Assembly: GCA_028023455.1 (NCBI GenBank)
Contig: JAQFVV010006215.1
Coordinates: 632,580 to 696,579 of the forward strand
Length of the DNA stretch: 64,000 bases
Origin: Epiperipatus broadwayi
Lineage: Eukaryota > Onychophora > Udeonychophora > Euonychophora > Peripatidae
Direction of reading: 5' to 3'
Shown here: positions 36,650 through 49,084 of the stretch, one piece after another
How the letters are laid out: the number at the start of each line of letters is the position of its first letter
Position numbering within the stretch: the stretch's first letter is position 1
Notes under the pieces: generated by a model
What the model was told of the DNA's origin: nothing
Databases searched by the model: none
Seen by the model: only the letters and a program-made list of their open reading frames with translations
Program-made: the position numbers and the translations under genes

Positions 36650-37975
36650 TTATTTTCTTATCGTGTTTTCTGTGTGGTCTCATATATTTATTACTTGCTA
36701 AAATACAACTATTATAAAATTATTCTTTATTTAAACAATCTCCCCATTTTTCTCATTGAACTTTAATACATGTACCATAAATGGTACAATTATGTATGTG
36801 TGTGTATATATATAACATCCATTGAGATTAAAAATATAATGGAGGTTAGTTAACACATGAGATTTTTTTTGGACAGAAAACCAATTTTCTGTACAATATC
36901 TCTAAAATGCTTTAGTATAATAATTTGATCATGGCATGCCTAAATTTCGAAATTTAAATTTAATATTAAAAAAATTAAATTTTAAAAATATTGCTATCAT
37001 CAAAATTTCTTATATGAAACTTTGAAAGGAAAAAATAGAAGATCCACCATCAAACAACCTGTGAAATGTTTATCAAGTTCTGAAAAGGAAATAAGAAAGA
37101 ACTAAAAGAAGTTTTATGCCTTCAACTATAAACATGTTTCAAATTCAATCTGTGCTTTAATGCTATATCACAATCCTCATTCATACATAAATTACTCAGG
37201 TATTTTAAATTAACATTGATGGAAATCATTTTAAAATTAAAGATGAACTTTAGTTTATAAATCTATTCAAATTTGCAAATGTTTGTCTGTGTGATGAAAT
37301 GGTTTTGTTCTTCTTTATAACCTAAAGAAGTGTACTTTCAATGAAGCCCACCATAGTCATAGCTCTCTTTAATTATTGTCGTTACTTTATTTATATTGTA
37401 ATTATCAGGGCTTTTTTATTTAAATTAGTACATTTAAATAAGTCAATCTACAATCATGACAAAATTATGACGAAACTTACATTTCTTCTTAAAAACTTCT
37501 TTAAAGGCCATAAGAAGTCCTTGACTTTAGTGTATCCAAGTTGCCATCTTGAATTTTAAAAAAATTATAACAAATATAATTTATAATATTTCTTCTGTTT
37601 GAATGCAATAAATATAAAAATATGTATATTGTTAGAAAGAGCAAATATGAAAGAATGTAATAAAACTGATAAAATAGTCATTACTTAAATTAAGAAAAAA
37701 AAGATTTTTAATACTTTTTAAAATATTTATTTTTACATTGGTTCATAAATTTTAAATTTTGAAAGTTAAATGTTAAATGATATTTTCATGAACAGCTTTA
37801 TCACATTTGTCATAAAATGCTGAAAAAAAGATATATAACATCACTTACCTGAGATAATTTTTTATTGAAAAAATTATAATAACAATGTAATTAGTGACTT
37901 TTATCTTTACTAGCAGACTCAGATCTTGTCCTCCCATGCAAGGTATCTGCTAATCCTTTAATGCAGGGTATCTGT
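36650..37975. other. AT-rich DNA, no recognised feature
   Basis: No supported feature. The 72-codon frame at 37341-37559 has AT-driven composition and no known motif. Confidence 0.4.
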
Positions 37976-37984
37976 TAGAAATAC

Positions 37985-38447
37985 ATTTGGCTAAACCACT
38001 AAACATCACATGATCACTATCTCATACTAGCACATAATTGTTATTAAACAATTCAAAACAAAGCAAAACTCTCCATATAGTAGTGCCATTTTGTGCTAAC
38101 AAGAGCAATTAATGAATTCCAGAAGGTTTATGCATAAAATCTCTATCTAGTGCCTACTCATCCAATATTCCCAGACTAGTTTCTGGCTTGTGGCCTTCAT
38201 CAGTGAGGAGCCTTGGATCTGAGAGCACTGCACCTAGATCTTAGGATCTCTATGCAGTGCTTTCAGATCCAAGGCTCCTCATTGATGAAGGCCACAAGCC
38301 AGAAACTAGTCTGGGGATATTGGATGAGTAGGCACTAGATAGGGATTTTATGCATAAGAATTCTGGCATCCATTGATTGCTCTTGTTAGCACAAGATGGC
38401 ACTACTATATGGAGAGTTTTGTTTTGTTTTGAATTGTTTAAATACAT
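37985..38447. repeat. Family C foldback, long-arm copy
   Basis: The palindrome is centred near 38238. Outer arms run from aacaattcaaaacaaag (38050) to ttgttttgaattgttt (38441). Inner arms share ctccatatagtagtgcca, gtgcctactcatccaat, agactagtttctgg, cttgtggcc and gatctgagagcactgca. Arms are about 190 bp with few mismatches. The flank aaacatcacatgatcac on the left also occurs at 42127 and 50518. A foldback MITE is most likely; no TSD recognised. Confidence 0.85.
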
Positions 38448-38699
38448 TTGGCTTTAGTGGGGCAAAAAACTAACAGTAAGAAAAGTAATGAGATATTATG
38501 TAAAGAGAATTTTAATAAATTATAATATATGAAAAAATATATTATTATATTATTGAATAATGGGGGGGAGGCAACCTAATATATCTATTCTTTTCAAGTA
38601 AAAAGTGTATTCAAAAAAATAAATATCAAACAAATAAAAATTTATGTAAAATAAAATAAATAAAAACAAAGCAAATCAATAAATATCAAAATAAACAAA

Positions 38700-38895
38700 T
38701 TTATTATGAGCACTGAATATACATGTGTAGGAGATGATGATCTCACAAAATGATGAGTGCTGGTTCAGCATGAAATATGTATATTGGGGATCATTTATCC
38801 ATTTCACATGTATGTGTGGTCATGTGTATCAGTTGTATGAGATAGAGTGGATGGATTGGAGGAGCTTGAAAGTCCACATTAAAATACTCTATATT
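38700..38895 (+). mobile_element. Family A copy A8, truncated 5'
   Basis: Starts just upstream of the ribozyme block. Outer stem I TGATC/GATCA, stem II, GAAA and UAUGUAUA are kept, but the first core base is A in place of C (position 38750), which should abolish cleavage. The B-box part is degraded. Confidence 0.7.
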
Positions 38896-39299
38896 ACAGT
38901 GATCTATAATTAACCTGATTTTATAAATTCTATCAGTGCCTAAAAATGTATTTTATTTTTGACACATAATTTTTTATCAAAAAAAGAGGCAACTCACGGT
39001 TAATAAGAAATTATAGGCCTTATGTTACAATGAAAGTCCTGGACTGTAATAAGTGGTGAGTGAATTCATTTCCGCGGAAGAATTTTTTTTTTCAGGGACT
39101 AAATCTAAAAAAATGAGAAAAATAAATAAATTAAAAATTGCATTTTTTTTTTTAAAAAAATCATAAAAAATTGAAATTTTATCATAGAAAAAAAATACAT
39201 AACCTTTTTCAAGGCAAAAAAATAGTGAAACAGACAGAAGTATTACTCCTGAGTGTGAGATTAACTGATACTGCACAAACTCAGTAGTTACAGTAAACT

Positions 39300-41250
39300 T
39301 ATGCTGAGTGATTCAAGGCTATCTCAGAATTGAAGGAGTAAAGCAATGAGCACCAATTTCATAAGTTCCAAGGTATATTTGACATTCTTCTGAAATGGTA
39401 GAAAATGTAGCCTCCTTGCATTATGACTATAAGCAAAACATGAGAAGAAAATCAACTCACTGATAAACAAGGAGTAACATTGATGCCAGTGGTCAATCAC
39501 AATTTTGTCAACTTAACAATCCTTACCCCTTCTGATAATATTGCTAACAACTTTAATCTTGGCCCTGGATTCATTGGAGGCATCTGGCAGTTCTCAGTCA
39601 GAGAGTTGGCTACAGAAATCAAAACAACTTTCAATAACCAACGAGGGGGAAAGATACCATTATTGGAGAAACTGCACAAATTACTGCTTCCAAATGTTCC
39701 ACATTTAAAAATAGGAAGTTGTCTACAAGAACTGTTGCCACCAAGCAATATTTTCTTGGCAACAATATCACATGCATCTAAAAATATAAAGGCCATTGTT
39801 TTGTGTTACTTCCCAAACAATCATTTTGTATCTAAAATAGACAATCAGATTCATAATGTCAAATTTAAATGAATGATGTCTTACATCAAAAGACCAAAAA
39901 AAAAAAAACAAATTTATCTCCACTGTCCTCAGTAAATTCTCCAATGGGAATATTACAGCATTTATGTTTCAGTTGTCACTTCTCCCAGGCTATTTGCTAC
40001 CATCAAGCTGCACAAAGATGGCCACCCATTTTGGCTAATGATCAATTTTGGTGGCATGTATTATTATAAAGCTGACAAGATGATCAACCAATAGCTTTTC
40101 AATCTATTCAGCTTTGGGAAATATACTGTCATTTGATTGTGTTGATTTAATCAAAAACCCTAGTTTAAATCAACATGACCACTTTGCATCACTTAAAATT
40201 ACTGAATTCTATGGCTCATTTACCTGTTCAGCAAAGTAATTAAACATGTATTAGAGCATGTAGAATATAATACCCGCAAAACAGACTTTATTATTAAATT
40301 TCTAACTTGGATTCACATCTTTTGATATGGTTTACAATAAAATGGAAGACAGCTTGCTCATGAGGTCCCCCATAAGTGATATTATCTTGAGTATCATCTT
40401 CAATCCTTTCAAAGAAGGATCCTACCTGCATATAAGCCTTACACCTATTATATGTACAGAACAGTATCAAGTTTCCCAATCTCTACATACAGTGTGACAA
40501 CCTTTATCTCGATTGCAGAATGCTCATAAATCTATACATATATTTAGCTTCAACCACTCAAAATGTTCACATCAAGTGCTCATAAACTAGTTGGACTCAA
40601 AGCCTTCCCACAGTGTAACTGCCACATTTGCAAATTTGAATCGACAAAAAAGGACTACATCAGCCTATAAGTTTCTAAACTATGCAATGTTCATTACAAA
40701 GAACATCAAATGATTAAAAATTTCTACAATAGAAAGCAACACCTCCCCCCTCACAAACAAAAAGCCTTGGATTTCCCTTCCATACATATTCAGAATTAAT
40801 CACTTCATCATCAAGACCATCACAACCATATCAAGTTGCATTTTGCACATCATCTCCCTTGTATCATCTACTTGACAACTTGAAAGACAGTCTGCCAGCT
40901 GAGGGCCACTCTCAAGTAGCTATAAAATTAAATGCAAAGATCCAGCCTGCTCCTCTGTCTACAATCTCTGGCAAACTTATCAATCCATATTGCTTAGCAT
41001 TTATATCTTTATAATAAAGCCAAAACACTTGCTGACAATTTTCTTAGACCACTTCTCCTCAGCCAGCCATGTTGTTGAGCCCACTCATTTCAATGTCATA
41101 TGCACAGAGCACAATGATGGAAAACGCAAAATCAAAAAAAACATGGCACATTTCAAAGGACAAACACACCAGTAACAAAAGGGAGTCCTGAATTCTTCTT
41201 TCCAAAAAGTGGTCTATCTAATCTATGTAATGCGAAGTGCAAATATGTAA
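39300..41250. other. Unidentified less AT-rich segment, possible decayed coding element
   Basis: The base composition is visibly richer in G+C than the surroundings. It holds a 130-codon open frame at 39480-39872 (+) with a plausible globular composition and several 60-codon frames downstream that change frame and are broken. One piece near 40585-40650 reads LKAFPQCNCHICKFES, with CxC and CxxC spacing. I recognise no family. An old transposon or processed pseudogene is likelier than an active gene, given the frame breaks and lack of a visible promoter or splice pattern. Confidence 0.35.
39480..39872 (+). CDS. Hypothetical open frame, 130 codons
   Basis: The longest open frame outside simple repeats and recognised elements. 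It opens MMPVVNHNFVNLTILTP and contains GGKIPLLEKLHKLLLPN. No signal peptide, membrane segment or known domain motif is obvious. It may be one exon-sized remnant of the element at 39300-41250. The ATG is simply the first in frame. The opposite strand is open over 99 codons in the same interval, which weakens the case that either is coding. Confidence 0.2.
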   Translation: MMPVVNHNFVNLTILTPSDNIANNFNLGPGFIGGIWQFSVRELATEIKTTFNNQRGGKIPLLEKLHKLLLPNVPHLKIGSCLQELLPPSNIFLATISHASKNIKAIVLCYFPNNHFVSKIDNQIHNVKFK

Positions 41251-41381
41251 ATTTGCCTACACACAATATATATGTATAGTAAAAAACCAGTCACATGACC
41301 TATATAGCTTGCATTACCAATATGTAATATATAAAGAGCCTGATAATGGCTCTAAATAAGCTTATTTATTTTATTTTTTAT

Positions 41382-41524
41382 GATAAATGCTACTAGAGAA
41401 AATACCTGAAGCCTTTATCTATGATGGTCCCCAACCCCAGACCCATTTCAAGTTCAAAACCAGTCTGGGGATGGGGACCATCATAGGTAAAGGCTTCAGG
41501 TATTTTCTCTTGTATCATTTATCA
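41382..41524. repeat. Hairpin, arms about 55-60 bp
   Basis: gataaatgctactagagaaaatacctgaagcc... pairs with its near-complement ending tattttctcttgtatcatttatc, around a loop near 41450. High identity; short foldback of unknown family. Confidence 0.85.
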
Positions 41525-42114
41525 CTCCCATCACAAATGATGCTACATTTATAACTTTTCTAAGTTGAAATTATGCTAAGCACATCATGTTTAATTAACA
41601 TTATTAAAGCTTTGCCATATATATACTACATCTTGGTTTATTACATTAGATACCTTTAATTACAGAAATATAGGATTAAATTAATAAATCAATAGAAAAT
41701 AAATGTAATGTACTATGACTTATCTAATAATTATTATTAATTAACAAATATTGCAACCGGTTTTTATAGTACACAGAATCAATAATATACACTTATATTA
41801 AATTGTAATCATATATTTAATATACTACATGTATGTTCGTTTATTATATATTGCTTCTTGTGAGAACTTTCACTAACTCTAGATATTAAAACAATTAAAC
41901 AGATATGAGAAAATAATATATCCTTATAATTTAAAATTAATTCAAAGTCTTTTAAAAAGTTCAAAATATTTATTTTTGCACAAGTTTTTCAAAATATTTG
42001 AAAGACTTAAATCTTTCAGCATCTTGAGTTTTAAAACTTTTATGGATGGGTGAAGCAAATCTTAATCCTTGCAATAGACTTTTAAAATGCAATATAATAA
42101 TAGTGAGGTTAAAA

Positions 42115-42415
42115 TATTAAACCACTAAACATCACATGATCACCATATCATGCTAGCACATAACTGTTAGTAAACAGGCAAAAATTCTCCATATAGTAGT
42201 GCCACTTTGTGCTAACCAGAGTAATCAATGGATGCCAGAAGGCTTGTGCATAAAATCCCTATCTATGAAGGCCACAAGCCAGAAACTATTCTGGGGATAT
42301 TGGATGAGTAGGGACTAGATAGGGATTTTATGCACAAGCCTTCTGGCATCCATTGATTACTCTGGTTAGCACAAGGTGGCACTACTACATGGAGAGTTTT
42401 TGCCTGTTTAGGTTA
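42115..42415. repeat. Family C foldback, short-loop copy
   Basis: Arms share aaaattctccatatagtagtgccac, gagtaatcaatggatgccagaagg and cttgtgcataaaatccctatct with their complements at 42310-42400. It lacks the central gatctgagagc part of the 38 kb copy, so the loop is shorter. Confidence 0.85.
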
Positions 42416-42419
42416 AAAT

Positions 42420-43870
42420 ATTCCCAAAATTACACCAGATTTTATTTCCAAGGTATGGAATAAAATAAATAATTTTTTGAATCTGCTAATAATTCAAAAT
42501 TATTCCAAAGAAACACAATACATTGATGTCCTAGGTATGGAATATAGTAATTAATTTCTTAAAGGATGGCATTCATAAATTATAACTTTTCTCTAAATAT
42601 TTATGAAGATAAATCCATTAGTTAAACATTCATTTTAACAATAATTTCCAATATAAATGTCTTATTCCAGATGAAGATAAAATTCATTAGTTAAAAATTA
42701 TTTTTTATCATAACTGTTCAATACATGGGTGTCTATATGAAAATTTCTAGACTGCTGTAGTGATTATAACAACAAGCCAATATATGGAGAATAGATATGT
42801 GAGTTACATAGTTTAAACAAAAGTAGCATTTCCAAAGTAGTTTCAAATTTTATATGTAAATCCATGTTTTAAAATTTCATTCCATTTAAAGTAGTTTACA
42901 GGATGATGAACATGGAAAGATATTTAGTTCTCCATTAAGGATAGCTTTGAAATATGTTTGCCATTAAGGCAAATGTTTATCTGGTTCCCTACTTCATTAT
43001 CATTATATTGAAAGATATCAATATGCCTAACTTAAAATTTAATTCCAATACAGTTCACTTGCAATCAATTAATAAAGAAGTCTATATAATTCTGAACACA
43101 TAGGTGTATTTATAGGATTGCATCACATGATTAATGAGGTCATCCTTTTTTTAAAAAAATTCCTCTCTTTTGGCCTTTTACTGGAAACGTTTATCATTGT
43201 TGCCCAGATATGATAAGAAGCAGGCAATATTTGAAGGTTTTAAGATTTGTAGTGCCAAACTTGCTATGAAATTATTTTAAAAATGACAAAATATTTTAAA
43301 ATATTTTATTTTACCACACGCATATTCTTGAGGTTACAGCCTTAGTAAATATTACTTACATAATCAATATGCGTTTAAATAACATTTATAATTACAATAT
43401 TTATATTATAAATTTTTTAAAATAAATGTTTTTATATTATTTATTTTTATGCTCTTATATAACTTTATCTCTAAGTATTTTGTGATTGTTTTCATTTAAA
43501 ATATATTCAAGAATTACAAACATTTGTACATGTACTCACTCTACTATTATTATTTTTAAATAATTTATTTTTATTATTGTTAGTATTATATCTATTATTT
43601 TATGTATTATTTTTTTAAAATTAATTTTATGTATATGAGCATTTTTATAATTAAATATAACTCATAATAAAAAATATTTGATACACATATTCAAAAATGG
43701 TATACTTATAAAATATATATGAGAAGACATCTTAGATTAGTGTAATAATTCATTTTATAAGGTAATATTATCTATAATATTAATATAATTTTAATATGGT
43801 TATTTGCAACAATGATGATAATGATATTAATAATATATAATAGTTGCAATATTGATAAGCCAATAACTTT
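42420..43870. other. AT-rich DNA, no recognised feature
   Basis: No supported feature; 43370-43860 is extremely AT-rich. Confidence 0.4.
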
Positions 43871-43875
43871 TTTTA

Positions 43876-43949
43876 GAATTATGATTATTTTTGCCAGTTA
43901 ATTTTATAATAGGTATTATAAAATTAACTGGCAAAAATAATCATAATTC
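43876..43949. repeat. Perfect 36-bp inverted repeat, 2-bp spacer
   Basis: 43876-43911 is the exact reverse complement of 43914-43949, separated by GG. The arm is gaattatgattatttttgcc followed by agttaattttataata. No mismatch in 36 bp of AT-rich DNA points to a recent origin or a hairpin-forming site. Confidence 0.95.
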
Positions 43950-43984
43950 CAGTTTATGTGTTAAATTTCATTACAATATATATA

Positions 43985-44072
43985 TAATTAGATTCCAACC
44001 AGTAACCACCTAAACATTCACAGTAAAATATAGTAATCAATATTTCTCACTGTTGTCAAGGCAACCTTCACA
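43985..44072 (-). repeat. Family E fragment
   Basis: attccaaccagtaacc... and ctcactgttgtcaaggcaacctt match the reverse of the 18 kb copies, and the copy at the window start in direct orientation. Followed by a TA dinucleotide run (44081-44103). Confidence 0.5.
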
Positions 44073-44074
44073 CC

Positions 44075-44815
44075 TTACTAATATATATATATATATATAT
44101 ATAAACATGTTTGTCAATTTATATATCAATTTTGATTAAATATGTATTTGCTGTTGGTTTCCACTTAATATTATTGAAATCATAACTATTAATAAATGGG
44201 TGAAGATTATTTTCTGTAAAGATCTTGCCCATAAAGAATATATATACTGCATTAAAAATTAGTTGATGAAGATTTTAGATTGTAATGATTTGTGCATTAT
44301 GTATTTGAAAAGAATTTTAAGAGCATATAAATAATTATTAAAATATTTCTTGCTTTTTTTTTAAGTACTATGCACTTTTTATTATCAAACATGCAAGTCA
44401 CATGATTAAAGACTATGAATAATTAGTGTTGCATTGAAAGTTGGAATTGCTTAATATACTTCATTAATAATCACTTTTAGAATGATTGACCATAATATAA
44501 AAAAGTGTTAAAGTGTCGTGATTGAAATATGTTGTAACATGTTATCTGGGCATTTAATTAAGTTTAAATTGGATAATAAGGTATTCCTTGATTGGCACTA
44601 TTTTTTTTGGGACAAAGAAAATAAATTTTAACCATGATTGAGTCATATAGATTCTAAAATTTAACTAAAGTCCCTTTCAATGGACAAGTGTATCTATAAT
44701 GGACTTTATGATTTTTTTTTATCAAGTTCTTGTAGAAGAATTTAAACCAACTTTTAATGTTATATATCTAAAAGATTGACATGCTTTAAGAAATAATCTG
44801 CAAAAAAGAATTTTT
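44075..44815. other. AT-rich DNA, no recognised feature
   Basis: Nothing supported. Confidence 0.4.
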
Positions 44816-44817
44816 TT

Positions 44818-44881
44818 TCATATGTCATAGCATCGACCGGGAGGTGAACCCACAACCATCTGCAACCAACTACTTGCTTGT
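44818..44881 (-). mobile_element. tRNA-derived SINE, 5'-truncated
   Basis: Minus strand: caagcaagtagttgg, B box GGTTCACCTCC, then gctatgacatatg and an A run. The A-box half is missing at 44882. Confidence 0.7.
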
Positions 44882-44884
44882 AGT

Positions 44885-46065
44885 ATGGCATTAAAAAATA
44901 GATTAGTTAAAATTTGGATGACAAATAAATATTTGAGATATATCAAGTTCAGGTCTTTTCAGAAAATGTGATATTAAATGACTAAAAAATAAAACCCAGA
45001 CATGCTGGGGGTGGCTAACAAGTGTAATATTAACTATGTAAACTGAGATAAAATAAAGCAATATGATAAAGAATACTTTATATTTTACTTTAAAGATATC
45101 AATGGTTAATTGTTTCAAATGATGATATAACTTAGCTTTGGGTAAGTTAATGAGAGTACTTGATGTCTTATAAATAGTGAGAATAGCCTGAAACCTGTGG
45201 ATAATTGCCACATGGATGATTTGTATAGCTTAATTGTAGATTCAATTAATTCTTGAAATTTATTAAGGATGCACACCATGAAAAAATATTCATGGATAAT
45301 GTTATCAGCAAAAGAAGTAACATGAAGAGATACCAAGATGAGGTTAAGAAAATACTTTCTATATTTAGTTTTCATTGTATTATAAGTGTAAAAAGACAAT
45401 AAGTGAAGATTTCTGAGGGTTGTTTTACCTTGATCTGAATGATGAGGAAATACATATGTGTTTTATTACTTTTATTGTCTTATAATTGATGCAATTATAA
45501 GATCAATTTTTTTGTAGAAGTAGAGGCCAATATTTTAAACAAAAATTACTAGTTCACCAGATTCAATGCAGTTTTAAAATCTATTTGACCTGATACATAT
45601 GTATTCATTAAAGATTGCAGGAAGAATTGATTCCTGCACTAAAAAAAGTAACCCAAAATGCACAGTACCTCTTCCTATGAATAATAGTTTAACAATAAAA
45701 AATACCTTCATGATGTAGGGATTATTAAGATTTATGATGTAACTCAAAATTTAAAATGTTATGATAAATTACACTATAAAAGTTACAAGCAATAGTAAAC
45801 TATCACAAAGAATAAATAAATGTTATTGCTTAATCATATTAATTTGTTGCCTAGTAACAGTCTGCCTCTATTTAGGGAATTTAACATATATGTAGTGAAA
45901 AATCAATATACAAATTTGTTGATTATTATTATTTATATTTGCACAAAAGATAAAAATTTTATATTAACAATTAATATGTATAAAACTAGTTTATATACAA
46001 TAAAAAAATTAGATAACATATATATAAATTAAAGAATACATAACATGATAGAATGTAAGCAATTG
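44885..46065. other. AT-rich DNA, no recognised feature
   Basis: Overlapping minus-strand frames at 44903-45399 (102 and 94 codons) and a plus frame at 45820-46032 have no family signature and biased composition; not called. Confidence 0.35.
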
Positions 46066-46068
46066 TTA

Positions 46069-46188
46069 CATTTCAACTGTGCTATCTGTATTTAAAAATC
46101 CAAGTCTAATTGCACACTTTAAATAAAAGGAAATCTAAGATGATAATTCAGACTTGGATTTTTAGAGATAAGTAGCATAGTTGAAATG
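46069..46188. repeat. Hairpin, arms about 39 bp
   Basis: catttcaactgtgctatc... to atccaagtct (46107) pairs with agacttggat (46150) to ...gtagcatagttgaaatg (46188) with few mismatches; loop about 42 bp. Confidence 0.85.
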
Positions 46189-46189
46189 A

Positions 46190-46825
46190 TATATATGGTT
46201 ATATTCTATTAAAATATGTATGTGCGTATATATAAAGAATTAGCCCATTTAATCTGTATATTACTCATTTTATAAATACATAATTGTGCAGACCTGAGTT
46301 GTTTTAATATTTAATCTGTCTACTTTAGCATATTTAAAACAAGAATGGAAAAACCATCATGGTCTAGAATTTAATAAATCTGATAATATTCTCATTATTT
46401 CTGATAGAAAAGTGTTTATCCAATATAAATACTTTAATAAAAACTGTTTTACCCTTATTTAAGAAGGCTATTAAAAATCGAAGATATCTAAGAAACAAAA
46501 ACAAAGGTAACTACGATCAAACAATGAACTTTGGATTATCAATCATATTTTTTTTGTTATTCTAAAGCACTCACTGATTTAGTGGTCTGATAAAAAGGTA
46601 TAATAAACATAAATGCATTGAGATAGCTTTCAGCAATATACTGCCAGAATCATAGTGTCATAAAGTATGTGTGCTTATATAACTGATGTGATGTAATATG
46701 TAAATGAGACACAATATGGAAATAAGGCAATTGGATATTCCATTTTTCGGACAATGGAATACATGAATCCCTTTTGTTGATGGAATGTGGATATTTTGCT
46801 ATTATTCAAACCTCTTTATATATTT
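46190..46825. other. AT-rich DNA, no recognised feature
   Basis: Nothing supported. Confidence 0.4.
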
Positions 46826-46827
46826 TT

Positions 46828-47223
46828 TCATATCATCCCTTTAAAAGCAAATTGTTCTAACATTGTGTGGAAAAAATGTGTGACCCATGGCACATTTAGG
46901 GTCAAGAAAGATTGATCTGCATCCAGTCCTTTATTTGTTCTGTTGTACATATATGTAAGTTGGGCAATTTTCATAAATCTATTTGCATGAGATTCCATAT
47001 TATAAATAGATCTGTAGAAAGGGTTATTATGTGCAATTTTATAGACTACCCGAGGAGCATGCTTTACTGGTATCTTGTTTTTAGTATTGTTCAACAAATT
47101 ATTAAGAGAAGGTGACCATCTAAAACTTACCCTGTATGTATTAGTGCAAATGTTTTTAAAGTTATTTTCAATATGAGAAATGTAAGAAGGGCTTATCCAC
47201 ACTTTTGGATGTTTTTTCTTCAT
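46828..47223 (-). pseudogene. Possible Penelope-like element linker/GIY-YIG relic
   Basis: The 131-codon minus-strand frame contains TYRVSFRWSPSLNNLLNNT followed by APRVVYKI. This resembles the segment just before the GIY-YIG domain in PLEs (a basic, Leu-rich linker ending in VYKI). The expected CxxC after VYKI is absent. The next part (FYRSIYNMESHANRFMKI) could be a strongly diverged YIG block, but the remainder does not fit. The neighbouring sequence up to about 47560 is open in short pieces only. Alternative: chance resemblance. No catalytic set can be shown. Confidence 0.45.
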
Positions 47224-47224
47224 T

Positions 47225-48325
47225 TACATTGGTGTAAAATTTCCTGTTTTAATAAACATGTTATTATTATAATCCAACTCTATTAGATTGATAATCTATG
47301 TATTGATGTTGTTCTTTTTATATGCCTTATACTTGCGTAAATTTTTGTTTGTATGTAAGAAACATTTGGAGCTAACCAGTTTGTGTTCTATTGGGACTTT
47401 TGACATAGGATGAATGGCATCCCTTATGTGAATTGGCTTTAACTCCATTTAGTCAAGCTTATTTTTATTTTTCTGGATATACATGCCCAGAAAATCAATT
47501 CCATGAATGTTGCACATGTATATCCTTAGGGTATTTAATGTTCAAAATATCTTATAAATCTATAATCTCATTATTATATAAAAATAATGGAAGGCAAAAT
47601 AAAAATGAGGGATAGATTTTTAAAAAAGTATATATAAAAATTTAAATGAAATCTAAATTAACAGGATAAAAATTCAAATAAATCAATTGCCATATTAATG
47701 ATGTAAGGAGGTTATTCATTTTATAATGACTTTCATAACACTAAGAGTGACATTCTTTGTGCAAAAGCAAATTGAGATTACTAAGCATTAATAATTATTG
47801 AATGGTTTATTGCTTTGGATTTCATAAAAAGTTCAAACAATAAAGCATCATGGAATTTATGCTCTAGAGTCTTTCATTGCATTGGACATGCAAGAAAACA
47901 ATAACCAAATAGCTCAAAGATTCAAAAGGTGTTTGGGCCCTGTAAATGTATGATCTACACTATGATCTTTGAGTTCCAGAGTCTAGCATTGAACCAGTGC
48001 ACTAAAATATACAGGGCAGAATAATCAAATGGCTTTTTAGTTGGAAGTTCATAAGAAGTTTAAGACTGAGATGTTCATCACAATCCATGGATTTTGATCT
48101 CCACAAATTTCACTAATCACTCAAGGCAATATGTATTAAAATACTGTGCCAAAGAGGAAATGCTTGACCATTCTTAATGTTAGTTTTGAATTTGCCTAAT
48201 GTCTTTTTAAATAATTAATTCTACAATCTATGATAAACTAGATAACAATTAGTGATCTGGGTTTATTGCTAGTTTAAGATAATCGCTGCATGTGTCTTGA
48301 ATAAGAAACTGCATAGAATTTCGGC
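47225..48325. other. Unassigned AT-rich DNA
   Basis: 47860-48250 is slightly less AT-rich and has phrases such as ttgagttccagagtctag and attgaaccagtgcac, which could be a degraded tRNA-related SINE. No A/B box pair could be placed. Confidence 0.35.
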
Positions 48326-48327
48326 CT

Positions 48328-48640
48328 CAGGGTGGCCTTCAAGCATTCCATCAGATTTTCAATTGGATGGACGGTTGAAGAGTTGGAGTGTGGAGAAGAT
48401 TGAAACCTGTCCATTAAAGTATGAGGTTTGGCTATCTTAATATATATCTGAGCACTTATATGTAGAGATGGTAATCTGGACCAACTGATGATTGCTGGTT
48501 TAACATAAAATACGTATATTGGTGATTATTTATCTTTTCAACATATATGTGTTCAAGTGTATCTAGTGTTATGAGATAGTGTGGAGAATGGTGGGTCATG
48601 TGAAAGTCTGTACTCATATACCTTATATATTACAAATAAA
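48328..48640 (+). mobile_element. Family A copy A9
   Basis: 5'-truncated plus-sense copy. CTGATGA (48485-48491), stem III TAC/GTA, UA, TTGG and outer TAATC/GATTA are intact. GAAA is mutated to AAAA and stem II is weakened (gctggtttaac), so it is probably inactive. The 3' end is cut at accttatatattac. Confidence 0.75.
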
Positions 48641-48644
48641 GTAT

Positions 48645-49080
48645 CATCTACTAAACAAATAAAATAAAAAACTTATACAATAATTATTCGACAAAAAAAT
48701 TTAAACTCATAAGTTAATTAATATATAAATAAAAAAGTTGTTGCTGATAAAAAAATTATATAAAAAAAAAGTAGATAGAATTTCGGGTTTTTTTTTTTGT
48801 AACCTGATCCAGTTGATTAAAAAAAGATTAATAGCATAAAAAGTGAATAAAAAGACGTAGAAAGTTGTCAGTTATAATCTGATTAAGATTTTGAATGAAA
48901 TATTATTCACTTTAAAATGTTATTCGCACATTTTTATAAAATGCAGAAAAATTATGTAGAATAAGTTCACGTACAAAAAAATGTACGATTGCAAATAATT
49001 AGCAATTGAATGACAGTAAAAGAAAAAGAAATAGCTTAAATTTAGAAAACAAATGAAAAAAATGAATGGGGATTCATTTT
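48645..49080. other. AT-rich DNA, no recognised feature
   Basis: Nothing supported; a TA run precedes copy A10. Confidence 0.4.
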
Positions 49081-49084
49081 ATAT

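Noticed and set aside
44903-45399. Overlapping 102- and 94-codon minus-strand frames
   Set aside because: They overlap in different frames, have no motif, and the composition fits random AT-rich sequence.
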